Shown here one piece after another: positions 50,998 to 62,561 of a DNA stretch of 64,000 nucleotides. The notes beneath the pieces were generated by a model. It had not been told where the DNA came from and searched no databases. It was given only the letters and a program-made list of their open reading frames with translations. The first letter of the stretch is position 1. The number at the start of each line of letters is the position of its first letter. The position numbers and the translations under genes were made by a program. The stretch lies in contig JAAFYY010000001.1 in the NCBI GenBank assembly GCA_014284505.1, forward strand, positions 2,170,001 through 2,234,000, written 5' to 3'. Origin of the DNA: Streptacidiphilus sp. 4-A2 (GTDB lineage Bacteria > Actinomycetota > Actinomycetes > Streptomycetales > Streptomycetaceae).

Positions 50998-51480
50998 CTA
51001 CAGGCGTGTCCGCCGGGTCCACAGGATCTGCCAACCGACGACTGCGGTCAGCAGCCATACGGGGTAGGCGGCGATGACGGCGGCCAGGACCTCGCGCCGC
51101 TCACAGCCCTTGCGGCGCACCGCCGCCCTTCGCGGGAGCCACAAACCGCGCCAGGACCTCCTCCACCATCGGGTCGGCCGGGCGGGTACGCGGGGACGGC
51201 CCGGGGGCGGTGACGGCGACGGCCTGGTCGATGTCGCCGGCCACCGCGCGGGCCTCGGTGCGCCACAGGTCCAGCAGCACCACCGGATCCCACGCCCGCT
51301 GACCGGTCGCGCCGGGACCAGGCCTCGCGCAGTTTCAGCGGTATCCCGACCGCCTCGACTCGCGGGTCCTGGGATTCGCGCTCGAACCGGATCCCGAGCC
51401 GGTCGTGCAGCCGGGCCCGAGCCTGGCTTTGGCGAACTCGCCAAACGGCGTTGTAGCGGCGCAGGTCCTGGCCCGAGCTG
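50998..51480 (-). pseudogene. unrecognised ORF with C-terminal membrane helix, broken
   Basis: Different frames of the minus strand give pieces that look like one protein: a charged part near 51350, then VVLLDLWRTEARAVAGDIDQ and ADPMVEEVLARFVAPAKGG, and finally CERREVLAAVIAAYPVWLLT with VVGWQILWTRRTRL. The tail has one membrane helix and a positive end. At least two frame breaks occur and no start is certain. Plasmid transfer or spread proteins can look like this, but I make no assignment. Confidence 0.35.
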
Positions 51481-51541
51481 CCGAACGCCCGCCAGACCCC
51501 GTCCCGGCACGCCGACCAAACGCTGAACCGCCCAGGACCTC

Positions 51542-51805
51542 TCCAGCCCGCAGCAGGGAGTCACCCAGTCGAGGCCGACCGGGCCATACCCCGGCTAACC
51601 CCAGCCCGCGCCAGCAGGATTCACCCAGCGGCACCTGGGCGCGCACAGCAGCGTCGATCTCCAGCCCGCTCAAGCGGGAGTGAACCAACCTGGGCGATCG
51701 CATCACGGCGACCTTCGTCTTCGGCCCGCAAAACGGGAGCGACACGCTCCCATCCACGATCAGGGCATCGGCGCAGATCCAGCCCGCGCAAGCGGGAGTG
51801 ACCCC
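51542..51805 (+). CRISPR. small degenerate CRISPR-like array, no cas genes
   Basis: Five imperfect repeats start at 51543, 51601, 51661, 51721 and 51779, at 58-60 base spacing. The consensus is near CCAGCCCGCGCAAGCGGGAG followed by TGACCC, about 26-28 bases with a GCCCGC/GCGGG hairpin as in actinomycete type I-E repeats. The last repeat is the most regular; the first two carry gaps and substitutions. The four spacers, about 33-34 bases each, are unrelated to one another. No cas gene is seen in the window. The side that would be the leader is unclear; the right flank is AT-richer. Confidence 0.65.
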
Positions 51806-52019
51806 CGGTCAGAAATGATCAAACGTCCTTTCTGGAACCCCATCGAAATGAGCAGCAAACCTCACGATCTACATGAGAAAACCCTGCTCACAGCGGTGCG
51901 AGACAGCAGCTTCGCGGGGCGCAGCGCGGAGGCGGCGGAGCGGCTGCTGCGGGGGTGCGATACGCGGTGGGGCAGTTGCAGGCCTCGGGGCGCGGTGACG
52001 GTCACGGCGCCGGACGCGC

Positions 52020-52725
52020 TCAGCCGAAGCGGTTGATCCTGGGGAACTTCGCGCTGGTGTCGACGTAGTACTTACGGACCAGCGGGCCGAAGCCGCCCTC
52101 CTCGTCACCGAGGATCATCGACTTGACGACCCCCAGGCTGTCCGTCGCGGTGAACTCCTCCGGCTTCGTCTCGGGCTCCCGCGCGACCAGTTTCTTCCAG
52201 GCCACCGGGACTCCGCCGTGGCACTGACGTCCGGGTCAAGTCCCAGGTAGTAGACGCGCGCCGTCGTCGGCGTCCTTCCCGACGGCCAGGAAGACGATCA
52301 CGTGGAATCCGGTGGTGAAGTTGCTCATGGCCCCGCCCACGTGCCCGGCCGGACCGTTGACGTACACGGCGCGCTCGGACTTGAGGGCCGTGTCGATGCC
52401 GGCCCACGTTTTCGGGGGACTGAGCACCGACCCGAGGTCTGCGGGCGTGAAGAGCCCTTCCTTCCCGGGGCTCAGCAGAGCACCGACCTCCTTGGCGCGC
52501 CTCTGGCAGTTGTTGTCCATCATCTTCCCGAACGCGGAATCGACCGGCATCTGCAGCCAGCACGTGAGCCGCTCGAGGCCGGTGCTGCACTCCGTCCCGC
52601 CACCGCCGTCGCGATCCGGTCCCTGATGTCCTTGAGCGCCGGGGTGGGCTTGTCGTCAGCCTTAACGTGCGCCTGCTCGATCACGAAGCATCCCCCGAGT
52701 CCGGGCTCCACTTGAATCCCGCCAT
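52020..52725 (-). CDS. unrecognised soluble protein
   Basis: An ATG at 52725 begins MAGFKWSPDSG. After a G-run indel near 52695 the frame continues FVIEQAHVKADDKPTPALKD and IRDRIATAV, then (indel near 52600) LTCWLQMPVDSAFGKMMDNN, KTWAGIDTALKSERAVYVNG and FTTGFHVIVFLAVGKDADDG. After another indel near 52230 it ends KKLVAREPETKPEEFTATDS ... FPRINRFG. The total is about 235 residues, with no signal peptide or membrane helix. I recognise no family. The 5' end lies against the broken SARP gene on the same strand. Confidence 0.5.
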
Positions 52726-52739
52726 GACGCACGGAGCGT

Positions 52740-53215
52740 ACCCACAAAGGAGCGGTGCGTGAAGACCCCGGGGCGGCCAACACCGCGCCGCCAGCCCGCA
52801 GCTCGGCATGGACGCGCAGGGCGCCTCAGGCACCGTGGTGCGCGGCGGCCCGCGCCACAGCCCCAGCGCCCGACGCAACCGCGTGATCGCCTCCTGCGGC
52901 CGCTCAGGATCCGCGGCACGGGCCACGGCCGCCCGGGCGGTGAACTGATACAGGTCCACCCGCCCGGGGTCCCCGCCCAGCAGGTACGCCGACGGGCTGG
53001 TGGCAATAGACATCCCGCCGGCCAGCACCCGCCGCAGGGCCCCCACATGGTCCTGGACGACCTGGCGGGCATGTACCGGCGGCTCCTGCTCCCACACCGC
53101 GTCGACCAGACGATCCACCGACACCACACGGTCCAAGTCGACAGCCAACACAGCCAGCACGATGCGCCGCTTGGGCGCCAACGACACCACGGTTCCGTCC
53201 GCGGCCACCAACTCC
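52740..53215 (-). pseudogene. SARP-family regulator, N-terminal part
   Basis: The DNA-binding winged helix of a SARP/AfsR-type activator is clear: VELVAADGTVVSLAPKRRIV, LAVLAVDLDRVVSVDRLVDA, VQDHVGALRRVLAGG, and the start of the BTAD domain (VDLYQFTARAAVARAADPER). It ends in frame-shifted text after LGLWRGPP. The start is missing: its first strand is joined directly to a GIY-YIG-like piece. A working SARP would activate a secondary-metabolite cluster, but this one is broken. Confidence 0.6.
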
Positions 53216-53290
53216 ACCGGGCCCAGCGGGTCGACCGTGGTGCCGATGTACAGCAGGCACCCGGTCGCGTCGTAGAGCCGGTACAGGGCG
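53210..53290 (-). pseudogene. GIY-YIG-like N-terminal piece fused to the SARP remnant
   Basis: Immediately upstream of the SARP text, in frame, stands ALYRLYDATGCLLYIGTTVD. This matches the first two strands of GIY-YIG nucleases (xLYRxYD...LLYIGxT). The rest of the nuclease is missing, and the sequence passes directly into the SARP winged helix. The join is probably a deletion. Confidence 0.45.
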
Positions 53291-53330
53291 GTCGACCCCC
53301 GGTCCCGGACGCGGCGGCGCTCAGCCAGGC

Positions 53331-53948
53331 GTGCATCACACCACGGTCGGCACCTTGAACCGGGTCTCCACCCAGCCAGGCGCCGCGCTCAAGGGCGAAG
53401 CGGCCCACCAAGCCGCCACCGCCCTGCCGGGCCTGGGCATCGACACCGCCACCCGGTTCCGCCAAGCACAGGGCACCGACCTCGGCACGCAGGCCGAGAC
53501 CGCCTGGCGGGCAGTCCCCGGCCAGCGCCCCGGCATCTCCTGACGCTACCCGCGCATGCTCCTGGGCGTCCCCGACGCCAAACCCGACCGCACGGTCAAA
53601 CAGTTCATCGCCGCCGCCCTCAGCACCGACGAGCAGCAACTCCCCACCGACCAAGCCCTCCGCCTCGTCCAGGCCGCCGCCGCACACCACGGCAGGGAGC
53701 AGCACGCCCTGGACCACGAGATCTGGAAACACCAGACCACAGCCGCCGCCGCACCCACGCACGACCCGCACCCAGAACGCCTCGTCGCCCTCGCCACCGC
53801 CTTCGCCCCGCCCTCGGGCCCGATCAGGTACGGCTGCTTGGACGCCTTCGCGCCGTCCTTCGCGGGCACCGGCTCCCTCGATGAATCCGTCGGCGGGCAG
53901 CAGGCAGCGGCTGCCCGACAGGCTGCGCTCCGAGCAGACCGGTCATGA
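53331..53948 (+). pseudogene. plasmid-type hypothetical protein with in-frame stop
   Basis: One frame carries both RFRQAQGTDLGTQAETAWRA with VPGQRPGIS, then a TGA at 53541, then MLLGVPDAKPDRTVKQFIAA and LVQAAAAHHGREQHALDHEI with WKHQT. The two parts look like one protein, broken by a nonsense codon or a double indel. Downstream (53800-53948) the text becomes Ala/Arg-rich and probably random. I recognise this only as a hypothetical protein of the kind found on actinomycete mobile DNA. Confidence 0.4.
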
Positions 53949-54429
53949 ATCCGATCGCGACGGCGTGCGACAGGGTGCGGGCGTGCAGCCGGATCTGGGC
54001 CCGGTGGAGCAGCTGCCCGGCAGCCTCCGGCCGGATCCTCAGCAGTTCGGCGATGCCGGTGTGGGTGTGGCCGCGGGCCAGCAGCCGCAGCGCGGTCAGC
54101 TGGTGCTCGGTGAGCTCCGGCTGCCAGGCCGCGCCCAGGTGGAGTCGCTCTCCGCTGGAGGTTCGGCTGCACGGCCCCGTGGCTCGTCCAGCGGGGTCAG
54201 CGTACTTGCAGCGGCCGGCTGACCGTCGCCTTCGCGAAAACGGCGGGCCGGATGTGTCAGCCGTTGTGACCCATCGAGTACAGCGTGGGCGCCGGTACGG
54301 CGAGCTGATGGGCGAGCGCCTGGGCGTCGTAGGGGCGGCCCGCAGCTCCTCCGCCGCGGTGGCGGCAGCAACGTCCGGCTCGTCGGCGGTGTCCATGACG
54401 ATCGCGTCAAGGCGCAGTCGTGGCGCCAC
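53940..54429 (-). pseudogene. LuxR-type HTH regulator, decayed
   Basis: The 5' part (from 54429) reads VMDTADEPDVAAATAAEELR and, in another frame, AQALAHQLAVPAPTLYSMGH. The HTH at 54120-53960 reads ELTEHQLTALRLLARGHTHT, GIAELLRIRPEAAGQLLHRA, QIRLHARTLSHAVAIGF, a LuxR/GerE-like helix-turn-helix. In-frame stops and frame changes separate the two parts, so no full protein is possible. Confidence 0.45.
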
Positions 54430-54551
54430 AGAACGTGAACAGCGGCGGACGGCGGGCGCTGCCCCGAAGTCGACGGCCCGGCTTTACCTCTGGATACGAC
54501 AGGCGCATGGTGGGGATACGCCTGTTCGCGACCCGAGGACGGTGAGCGCAG

Positions 54552-55631
54552 ATGGCGGACGAACAGAGCCGGAACTCAGGGGCGAACCCGGACGGCGGAC
54601 CACCCGGGAACGGACAATCCAGCAGCGGACGACCTGTCCTGGGCCGTAGGGGAAGGATCGTGGCCCTGGTGGCCGGAGCCGCCGTCGCCGCAACAGGCAT
54701 CTGGTTCGCGGTGTCCGGGAGAGGCGGCGGCCCCAGCCCCTCGCCGTCGCATTCGCCGACCGCGGCACCCTCCCCGTCCCCTTCCCCGATGCCCGTCGTG
54801 AACCCACTGACCGGCCAGGGGCCGGGCGGGCACGTGATCGCCGTGAAGATCGACAACGTCGGCGACGCACAGTTCCAGCAGTCCGGGCTGAACTCCGCCG
54901 ACCTCGTCTATGTGATCCAGGTCGAGGGCGGCCTCAGCCGCTACCTCGTCGTCTTCGACAGCAGTCACGCACCGGCCAGGGTAGGCCCCGTCCGCAGCGC
55001 CCGGCAGACCGACATCCCGCTGCTGGCGCCCTACGGACGCGCGTCGGCTTCGTCTACTCCGGCTCGATATCTGGGCTGAAGCGCGACCTGGCGGCCGCCG
55101 ATCTCCAGGACATCAACGCCATCCAGTACAACGACCTGTTCAGCAACGGCGGCAGCGCGCCCACCTACATCCGCCCCAGCCAGATTTTCTCCACCTTCTC
55201 CGACCTCGCGCAGACCAAGGACGTCGGCTTCCGCTTCGGCCCCGAGCCGACGGGCGGCACGGGCGCCTCCTCGTCCGCGCGAACATGCCCGCGGCGGCCT
55301 TCACCTTCACCGCGTCCGGCGCGAAGTGGCTGGTCTCGGTGGACGGGCACCCGGTCACCACGATCGACGCCGGTCAGGCCAGCGCGGACAACGTGATCAT
55401 CCAGCACGTCCACGTGTGCCCGGCAAGTACACCGACTACAACGCCGGCCACGCCGACAACGAGGTCTTCTCCCAGACCACCGGCCAGGGCAGCGCCGACT
55501 TCTACCGCGACGGCAAGGTCTGGCACGGCCAGTGGTCCAGGCCCAACGACAACGCGCCTACCAGCTACACCGTCAACGGCACGCCCATGAACCTCACGCC
55601 GGGGCGCACCTGGATCGTCCTCGAAGGCTGA
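54552..55631 (+). CDS. DUF3048 (YerB-like) membrane-anchored protein
   Basis: The ATG at 54552 starts a hydrophilic N-terminus, one membrane anchor (GRIVALVAGAAVAATGIWFA), a Pro/Ser-rich linker, then the DUF3048 domain. The domain shows NPLTGQGPGGHVIAVKIDNV, GLNSADLVYVIQVEGGLSRY and VGPVRSARQTDIPLLAPYG. Further blocks are AIQYNDLFSNGGSAPTYIRP, AAAFTFTASGAKWLVSVDG and, in the C-terminal domain, HADNEVFSQTTGQGSADFYR and NGTPMNLTPGRTWIVLEG. Apparent indels lie near 55040, 55265 and 55425. The length of about 360 residues is normal. The family is extracytoplasmic and of unknown function. It appears monocistronic. Confidence 0.8.
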
Positions 55632-55781
55632 GTCGAGCGCCCGTGCCGTCGGCCCGGCGGGACGCGGCCAGGCCGGACCACCCGCCGGGCCGGGACGCGG
55701 CCGCAGGGACGGGCCAGCGTCCGCGCCCGCCTGTACGCCGACCTCGAGGTGCCCGGCGCCTTGCGCGGCTCGGCCGGCTCA

Positions 55782-57707
<1,926 letters not shown>

Positions 57708-57725
57708 TTGCCAGCACCAGTAGAC

Positions 57726-57740
57726 TAGGTCAGTGACCAA
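57726..57740. promoter_or_regulatory. operator palindrome 2
   Basis: TAGGTCAGTGACCAA matches the complement of operator 1 at all but one position. It overlaps the GTG start of the TetR gene (57733). The two sites are centred 33 bases apart, close to three helical turns, suggesting co-operative binding and autorepression. Confidence 0.6.
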
Positions 57741-58386
57741 GAATCAAGCCCCGGCTTCCGCCCGCCCCCGGCTGGACCCCGACTCCGTGGTGCGGGCCGC
57801 CCTGGATCTGCTGGACGAGAAGGGCGCGGACGCGGTCTCGGTCCGCGGCACCGCGGAGCGCCTCGGCGTCCGGATGAACACGGTGCTCTGGCACGCCAAG
57901 ACCAAGGCACGGCTGCTGGAGCTGATGGCCGACGCGATCGTCGGGCAGATCCCGCTCGAACAGCTCCCCGAGCCCTGGGACGAGCGGGTGCGCGAGCTGG
58001 CCCGCCGCTACCGGCGCGGCCTGCTGGCCCACCGCGACGGAGCGGTCGTGGTCGCCGGCACCTACGCCGCCGAACCCGCGACCCTCGGCCTCGCCGACGC
58101 GATGGTCGCGGCACTGCTCAGCGGCGGCCTGGACGAACGGCAGGCGACGTGGGCCTTCTGGACCATCCAGTACCTGACCCTGGGCCTGACCCAGGAAGAG
58201 CAGGCGCTCGCCGCCCAGGACGGCGCGCACACCCTGGCCCCCGCCCTGGCCCCGGGCGGCTACCCGTCACTCAGCCGGGTGGCGGCCCACCTGGAGGACA
58301 CCGCCTTCGACGAACGCTTCGAGTTCGGCCTCACCCTGATCCTGCGCTCACTGGACCCGGCATCCGGCCCCGGCGCCACCCGGTAA
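57733..58386 (+). CDS. TetR-family transcriptional repressor
   Basis: This unbroken 217-residue protein has a GTG start. The HTH lies at residues 15-60: SVVRAALDLLDEKGADAVSV, then RGTAERLGVRMNTVLWHAKT and KARLLELMADAI. The rest is a TetR_C-type helical ligand domain (WDERVRELARRYRRGLLAHR; AFWTIQYLTLGLTQEEQAL). It is transcribed away from the FAD monooxygenase, with two palindromes between and over the starts. It most likely represses both genes until a small molecule, perhaps the monooxygenase substrate, is bound. The gene ends in front of a GC-rich hairpin terminator. Confidence 0.88.
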   Translation: MTKNQAPASARPRLDPDSVVRAALDLLDEKGADAVSVRGTAERLGVRMNTVLWHAKTKARLLELMADAIVGQIPLEQLPEPWDERVRELARRYRRGLLAHRDGAVVVAGTYAAEPATLGLADAMVAALLSGGLDERQATWAFWTIQYLTLGLTQEEQALAAQDGAHTLAPALAPGGYPSLSRVAAHLEDTAFDERFEFGLTLILRSLDPASGPGATR

Positions 58387-58478
58387 CACCCGCCCCCGGA
58401 CAGCCCGGACAGCCCGAATGCCCGACCCGGAGCCACCGGAAGCCCACCCGCCGTCCGCGGCGGAGCCGCCGCCCGGCC

Positions 58479-58504
58479 CCGGGCCGGGCACCCGGCCCGG
58501 GTTT
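58479..58504 (+). terminator. GC-rich hairpin after the TetR gene
   Basis: CCGGGCCGGG (58479-58488) and CCCGGCCCGG (58491-58500) form a perfect stem followed by GTTT. It is about 95 bases past the TetR stop and probably ends its transcript. Confidence 0.6.
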
Positions 58505-58616
58505 CGCATACAGGACGTCACACAAGTCAGCAGCAGCCACAGGCGACATGCCAGCCCGGCGTCAGTGAAATTGCCGTCAGAGGGCATCCGGCGTGAGCAG
58601 ATTCCCCTTGATGCCC

Positions 58617-59217
58617 TAAGTCCTGTTCCGGTCGATCAGGTCGGGGCTGGTTGATGCGCTGGCCGTATCCGGTTGGGGTGGTGGGTCGTTGGCACTTGTA
58701 TCAGGCGCGCGAGGTGAGGCTCTCGGCCGCTCGCGCGGCGGCTTCACCACCAAGATCCACCTGAGCGCCGACGGGCGCTGCCGGATCCTGTCCCTGCTGC
58801 TGACCCCGGGGCACTACGCGGACTGCACGCAGTTCGAGGCTGTGATGGAACGCATCCGCGTACCGCGACTGGGCCGTGGCCGCCCGCACCAAGCCCGACA
58901 GCGTCAGTGCCGACCGCGCCTACAGCAACCGGCGAACCCGCCGCTTCCTGCGCCGACGCGGCATCCGCCACGTCATCCAGGAGAAGCGGGACCAGGCCGC
59001 GAACCCCGTACGACGGGGCCGGGCAGGCGGGCGCCCACCCGGCTTCGACAAGGAGCGCTACGCGAAGCGCAACACCGTCGAACGCGCCATCAACAAGATC
59101 AAGAACTACCGGGCCGTCGCGACCCGGTACGGCAAACGCGCCTACGTCTATCTGGGCACCGTCACCATCGCAGCCACCCACGTCTGGCTCAGAACCTGAT
59201 CAACCGGACAGGGCTTA
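58617..59217 (+). mobile_element. internally deleted copy of IS-B (IS-C)
   Basis: It starts TAAGTCCTGTTCCGGTCGATC and ends TGATCAACCGGACAGGGCTTA, close matches to the IS-B ends. Relative to IS-B about 420 bases are missing: the sequence passes from GGCACTTGTAT straight to GCGCGAGGTGAGG near 58700. This removes the transposase start and first catalytic Asp. The 3' part of the gene remains (GRSRGGFTTKIHLSADGRCR to ATHVWLRT) with a frame break near 58880. It could move only with help from a full copy. Confidence 0.8.
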
Positions 59218-59313
59218 ATCGCCTGACAGCTCTCCCCGCCCCACGCGACGATCATTGCGAAGCACTGCGATCTCAGAACACGTCCTGAATTCCCACCCCG
59301 GCTCCCGCCAGTG

Positions 59314-60264
59314 TCAGGAGCCAGAAGCCCAGTACAGCGCCGTGTTCGCATTGGGGCCGTTCAACAGGTCGTAGAGCTGCCCATTGAACCCCGCGATGGC
59401 GGGGCCTTCGGTGGTGTCCACGTTGCTGACCTGCGTCTGGCCGGCCCAGCTGTACCCGTCGCCGGAAGAGTAGTACACGCCCTGGTCGCTGCCGCCGCCC
59501 TTCCACATGGCGTAGAGCTGGCCGTTGAACACGGTGACGGCCGGATCCGTGCTGGTGCCGACGTTGTAGATCTCCGCCTGACTGCTCCAGGAGTACCCGT
59601 CGCTGGAAGAGTAGTACAGCTCGCTGTCGCTGCCGCTGCCCTTCCAAACGGCATAGAGCCGCCCGTTGAACTCCGTCATGGCCGGCCCGTTGCTGGAGCC
59701 GGAGTGGCTGATCTCCTGCTGGCCGGTCCAGCTGGAGCCGTCGCTGGAGGACCAGTAGAGGCCCTGGTCGCTGCCGGTGCCCTTCCACAGGGCGTAGAGC
59801 CGCCCGTTGAGCACGGCCAGGGCCGGAGCGGCGCTGCTGCCGCGGTTGGGGATCAGCTGTATGTCGGACCAGCTGGACCCGGTGGTGTTGGCCCAGTAGA
59901 TGTCGTCGTTGCTGCTCTGCCACGTGGCGTAGAGACGCCCGTTGAAGACGGCCAGGCTGGGGCCGGTGCCGCTCGAGGCCCGCTGATCTCCTGCCGCAGC
60001 AGACCAGGTGGTGCCGTTGCTGGTGGCCCAGTAGAGATTGTCGTCCCCGTTGACACCCTTCCACACGGCGTAGAGCTCGTTGTTGAACACGGCCATGGCG
60101 GGAGCCCCGGTGGTACCGCTGCCGCCGATCTCCTGCTGGCTGCTCCAGGCGAGTGCGACGTCCGGCTTCACCGCCGCCGAAGCCGTCACCGCGCCGGATC
60201 CCATGACCACCAGAGCGCAGGCGGCCGCTATCAGTGTGCGGGACTTGTGCGAGAAACTTGCCAA
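59314..60264 (-). CDS. secreted beta-propeller (lectin-like) protein
   Basis: A TTG start at 60264 fits a GGAGG ribosome site eight bases upstream; longer versions of the frame are open but lack a site. A signal peptide (TLIAAACALVVMGSGAVTAS) is followed by about 280 residues made of six near-identical units of ~45 residues. Each unit has the pattern GPAMAVFNGRLYAVWKG, then a D-x-x-LYW/YS strand, then DGxSW. This is the layout of secreted PLL/tectonin-like or BNR-type propellers that bind sugars. The frame is intact. It stands alone between IS-C and IS4 debris. The ligand is unknown. Confidence 0.75.
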   Translation of the reverse strand: MASFSHKSRTLIAAACALVVMGSGAVTASAAVKPDVALAWSSQQEIGGSGTTGAPAMAVFNNELYAVWKGVNGDDNLYWATSNGTTWSAAAGDQRASSGTGPSLAVFNGRLYATWQSSNDDIYWANTTGSSWSDIQLIPNRGSSAAPALAVLNGRLYALWKGTGSDQGLYWSSSDGSSWTGQQEISHSGSSNGPAMTEFNGRLYAVWKGSGSDSELYYSSSDGYSWSSQAEIYNVGTSTDPAVTVFNGQLYAMWKGGGSDQGVYYSSGDGYSWAGQTQVSNVDTTEGPAIAGFNGQLYDLLNGPNANTALYWASGS

Positions 60265-60562
60265 CTTCCGTTCCTCCCAGGTGGGGCATGCCCCGAGGCT
60301 TCCCGGTGCACGCTTTGGAACTTCGTACACTGAAATGCGGCACCCACAGTAGCCGGTGGACGCGGGCGCCACCACTGATTCCAGAAATCAGCGAAATCCA
60401 GCAGAAACGGCCAGAAATCGACCCTCGACTGCCGGGCGCCGCGAGCCCGAACCCGAACCCGAACCCGAACCCGATCCCACCGATATCGACGACATGGTGC
60501 CGTCCTTGTACGCGCCGGCATGCCGACCCGGGATATCTCCTCACACCTCACCGGGAGTCCCG

Positions 60563-61165
60563 TTGCAGGAGAAGGCTGTCATCACGCGGACCGTCGGGGC
60601 AGCCCGGGTTGTATACGCGCCTGGGCATCTGGGCGAGTTGACCCAGACCGTGGACTTCGCACTGGTGGACGCGGTGCTGGAAGAGACCGGTACGCGTGAA
60701 CGGCGGCTGCGGCTGTCGTCGCGGGTGGTGGTGGACTTCGTCCTCGCGCTGGCCCTGTGCGAGGACCACCCCTGTCGGGGCGTCCGGGGCAAGCCGGCGT
60801 CAGGTCCGGAACGCCTGCCCCTGGCGCACCCTGCCACATCCTCGCTGTCGCGGGCACGGCGGCGGACAGGTGTCACGCCGCTGCGGCGGCTGTTGCACAT
60901 CCCGGCCGGACCCGTGGCCAGACCAGACCAGGCCGGCGCGTTCCACCGCGGCCTTCGCACGGCGGCCGTGGACGGCACTCCTCTGCACGTGCCCGACGAC
61001 GAGGCCGTCACCTCGCGCCACCCCAAGCGTGCGAGCCGGAGTCCGGAATTCGGCCCCCGCTCTGCTGTGGCCGCCCGTCCCGTGAAGAGCGGCACCGATG
61101 CTGTCCCGACGGCCGCCCCCGGACCCGACTCCGACAACGAACTCCCTATGCCCGAACCCTGCTGA
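60563..61165 (+). pseudogene. IS4-family transposase, N-terminal part
   Basis: After LQEKAVITRTVGAARVVYAP come GHLGELTQTVDFALVDAVLE and RLRLSSRVVVDFVLALALCE. This is the IS4 N-terminal domain (APGHLGELT...LVDAVL, then VDFVLALAL). Downstream, GLRTAAVDGTPLHVPDDEA is the first catalytic Asp block. Parts in between are shortened and the frame ends at 61165 in unrelated text, so most of the catalytic core is missing. Confidence 0.6.
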
Positions 61166-61199
61166 CCGCACTTCGGTTCCAGAAGGATGATGTCCACCA

Positions 61200-61345
61200 T
61201 GGAGAGCACGGGGGAAGAAGAAGCCGCGCCCTCGCCGCCTGTTCACGCTGGAGTTGAAAGCCGGGATCGTCGAGCTGTGTCGGCGCGGGGACCGCTCGGT
61301 CGGCCAGGTGGCCAAAGACGTCGAGCTGACCGATGCGGCCACAAC
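61200..61345 (+). pseudogene. IS3-family OrfA fragment
   Basis: One frame reads GKKKPRPRRLFTLELKAGIV, then ELCRRGDRSVGQVAKDVELT. This is the HTH start of an IS3 OrfA. It stops at about 61345 and no OrfB follows, so only a relic remains beside the IS4 fragment. Confidence 0.5.
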
Positions 61346-61554
61346 CTCAAGCGCGCTTGTGAACTGCCGGAGGGCTCTCGGGCCGCCCGCTACGCCCGCC
61401 GCACCACCGACCCGGGAGCACTCGGCAACCTCCAAGCTGCACAGGGCCTGCCTTCATCCGGCGGCAACGCTGATATCACCCGAATCGGGATCCCGCGAAC
61501 GTTCGTGCTGATCCCATGCCCCGTGGTGGGTTTGCGGATCGCTTAGCCCTGTTA

Positions 61555-62561
61555 CTACGGCTGGTGGTCGTAGCCGTGGAGCGCATCAGTGATGTGGCCC
61601 CCGTCCACCCAGAACGTGCCCGTGTTGCCGTACCTGTCTAACGCGACAATCTTCGGGCTGTAATACGCCTTCCATTTATCTATCGGCCCGTTGGGGATGT
61701 GCCATCCGTCGCCGCCGATAATGGAGTGCACCCAGGTGAAGCACAGGTAGCGTCCGGGATACGTCCTGTCGTAGATATCTGCATCATCATGCCAGTCGTT
61801 CCCGTCGGGGAAGTTGACGATCCGTCCTGTGCTGCAGTCGTGCGGCTCGCGATACCAGACATAGCCGCCGTAGAAATTCCGGCGGTGGTTCTCGGGAGTG
61901 ATGTTCCACGCGAAGAGCCCGTCATAACGGACTGGCTGGCATAGCCATGCACCCGGAACGTGAGGAAGTAGTTATCTTCGACCTTCAAGGACAGATAATA
62001 GTTCCAGGCCTCTGTTGTCACATACCCTGTGTTGCCACCTTCTTGCGTTGGCGTACGCGAGCAATCCCATGTGATGTCGTCCCACGTGTACGTTACGGCT
62101 GCCCGTGGATTGAACGTGACACAGCTGTTATATGTCCCGTCCTGGGAGCTGGTGATGGTAGCGTCGGAGTCGGTTTTGACGCGAACGCCGATCGACTTCT
62201 GGCTCACCTCGGGCGAGCAGTACACGTAGAACGTGACGTGCTGGATCCCGTCGTTTCCGATCGTGGCTCCGGCGGGCTCGCTGGACCCGCCGGGGATCGC
62301 GGTGAACTCGTTCGCGGTGTCCGTATAGGCCCATCCCGAGCTGCCATTCCAGTCGAGTGTCGACCCGTCGGCGTAGTCGATGAGCCACAGGTTCCCCGCC
62401 AGGTGCCGGGAGTCGACCTGGACGGGATTTCCGTCTTCATCGACTGGCTCGACGGTGATCGTCACGCCGATTCTATTCTGCCCGTTCGCGTAGATGTGGC
62501 AATTCTGGCCGCCGCTCTGGAGTACCACCGAGAGATTTGACACGCTCTCCCATGTGGACAT
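61555..62561 (-). CDS. unrecognised beta-rich protein
   Basis: A GGAGG site lies just before the ATG at 62561 (MSTWESVSNLSVVLQSGGQN). The protein has about 335 residues and no signal peptide. It is rich in Trp, Tyr, Asn and Asp: HIYANGQNRIGVTITVEPVD, GNLWLIDYADGSTLDWNGSS, QHVTFYVYCSPEVSQKSIGV. After an indel near 61930 it continues WNITPENHRRNFYGGYVWYR, NFPDGNDWHDDADIYDRTYP, and ends ITDALHGYDHQP. GC is lower than in the neighbours, which suggests transfer. I do not recognise the family; the texture is that of lectins or capsid-like beta proteins. Confidence 0.6.

Noticed and set aside
51335..51757. Minus-strand open frame across the CRISPR-like repeats
   Set aside because: The repeat periodicity and spacer differences explain the region better than a protein with Arg/Gly/Ser-rich random text.
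60430..60485. Short CGAACC/CCCGAA tandem run (Pro-Glu repeats)
   Set aside because: It is a small simple-sequence tract upstream of the IS4 fragment with no sign of function.
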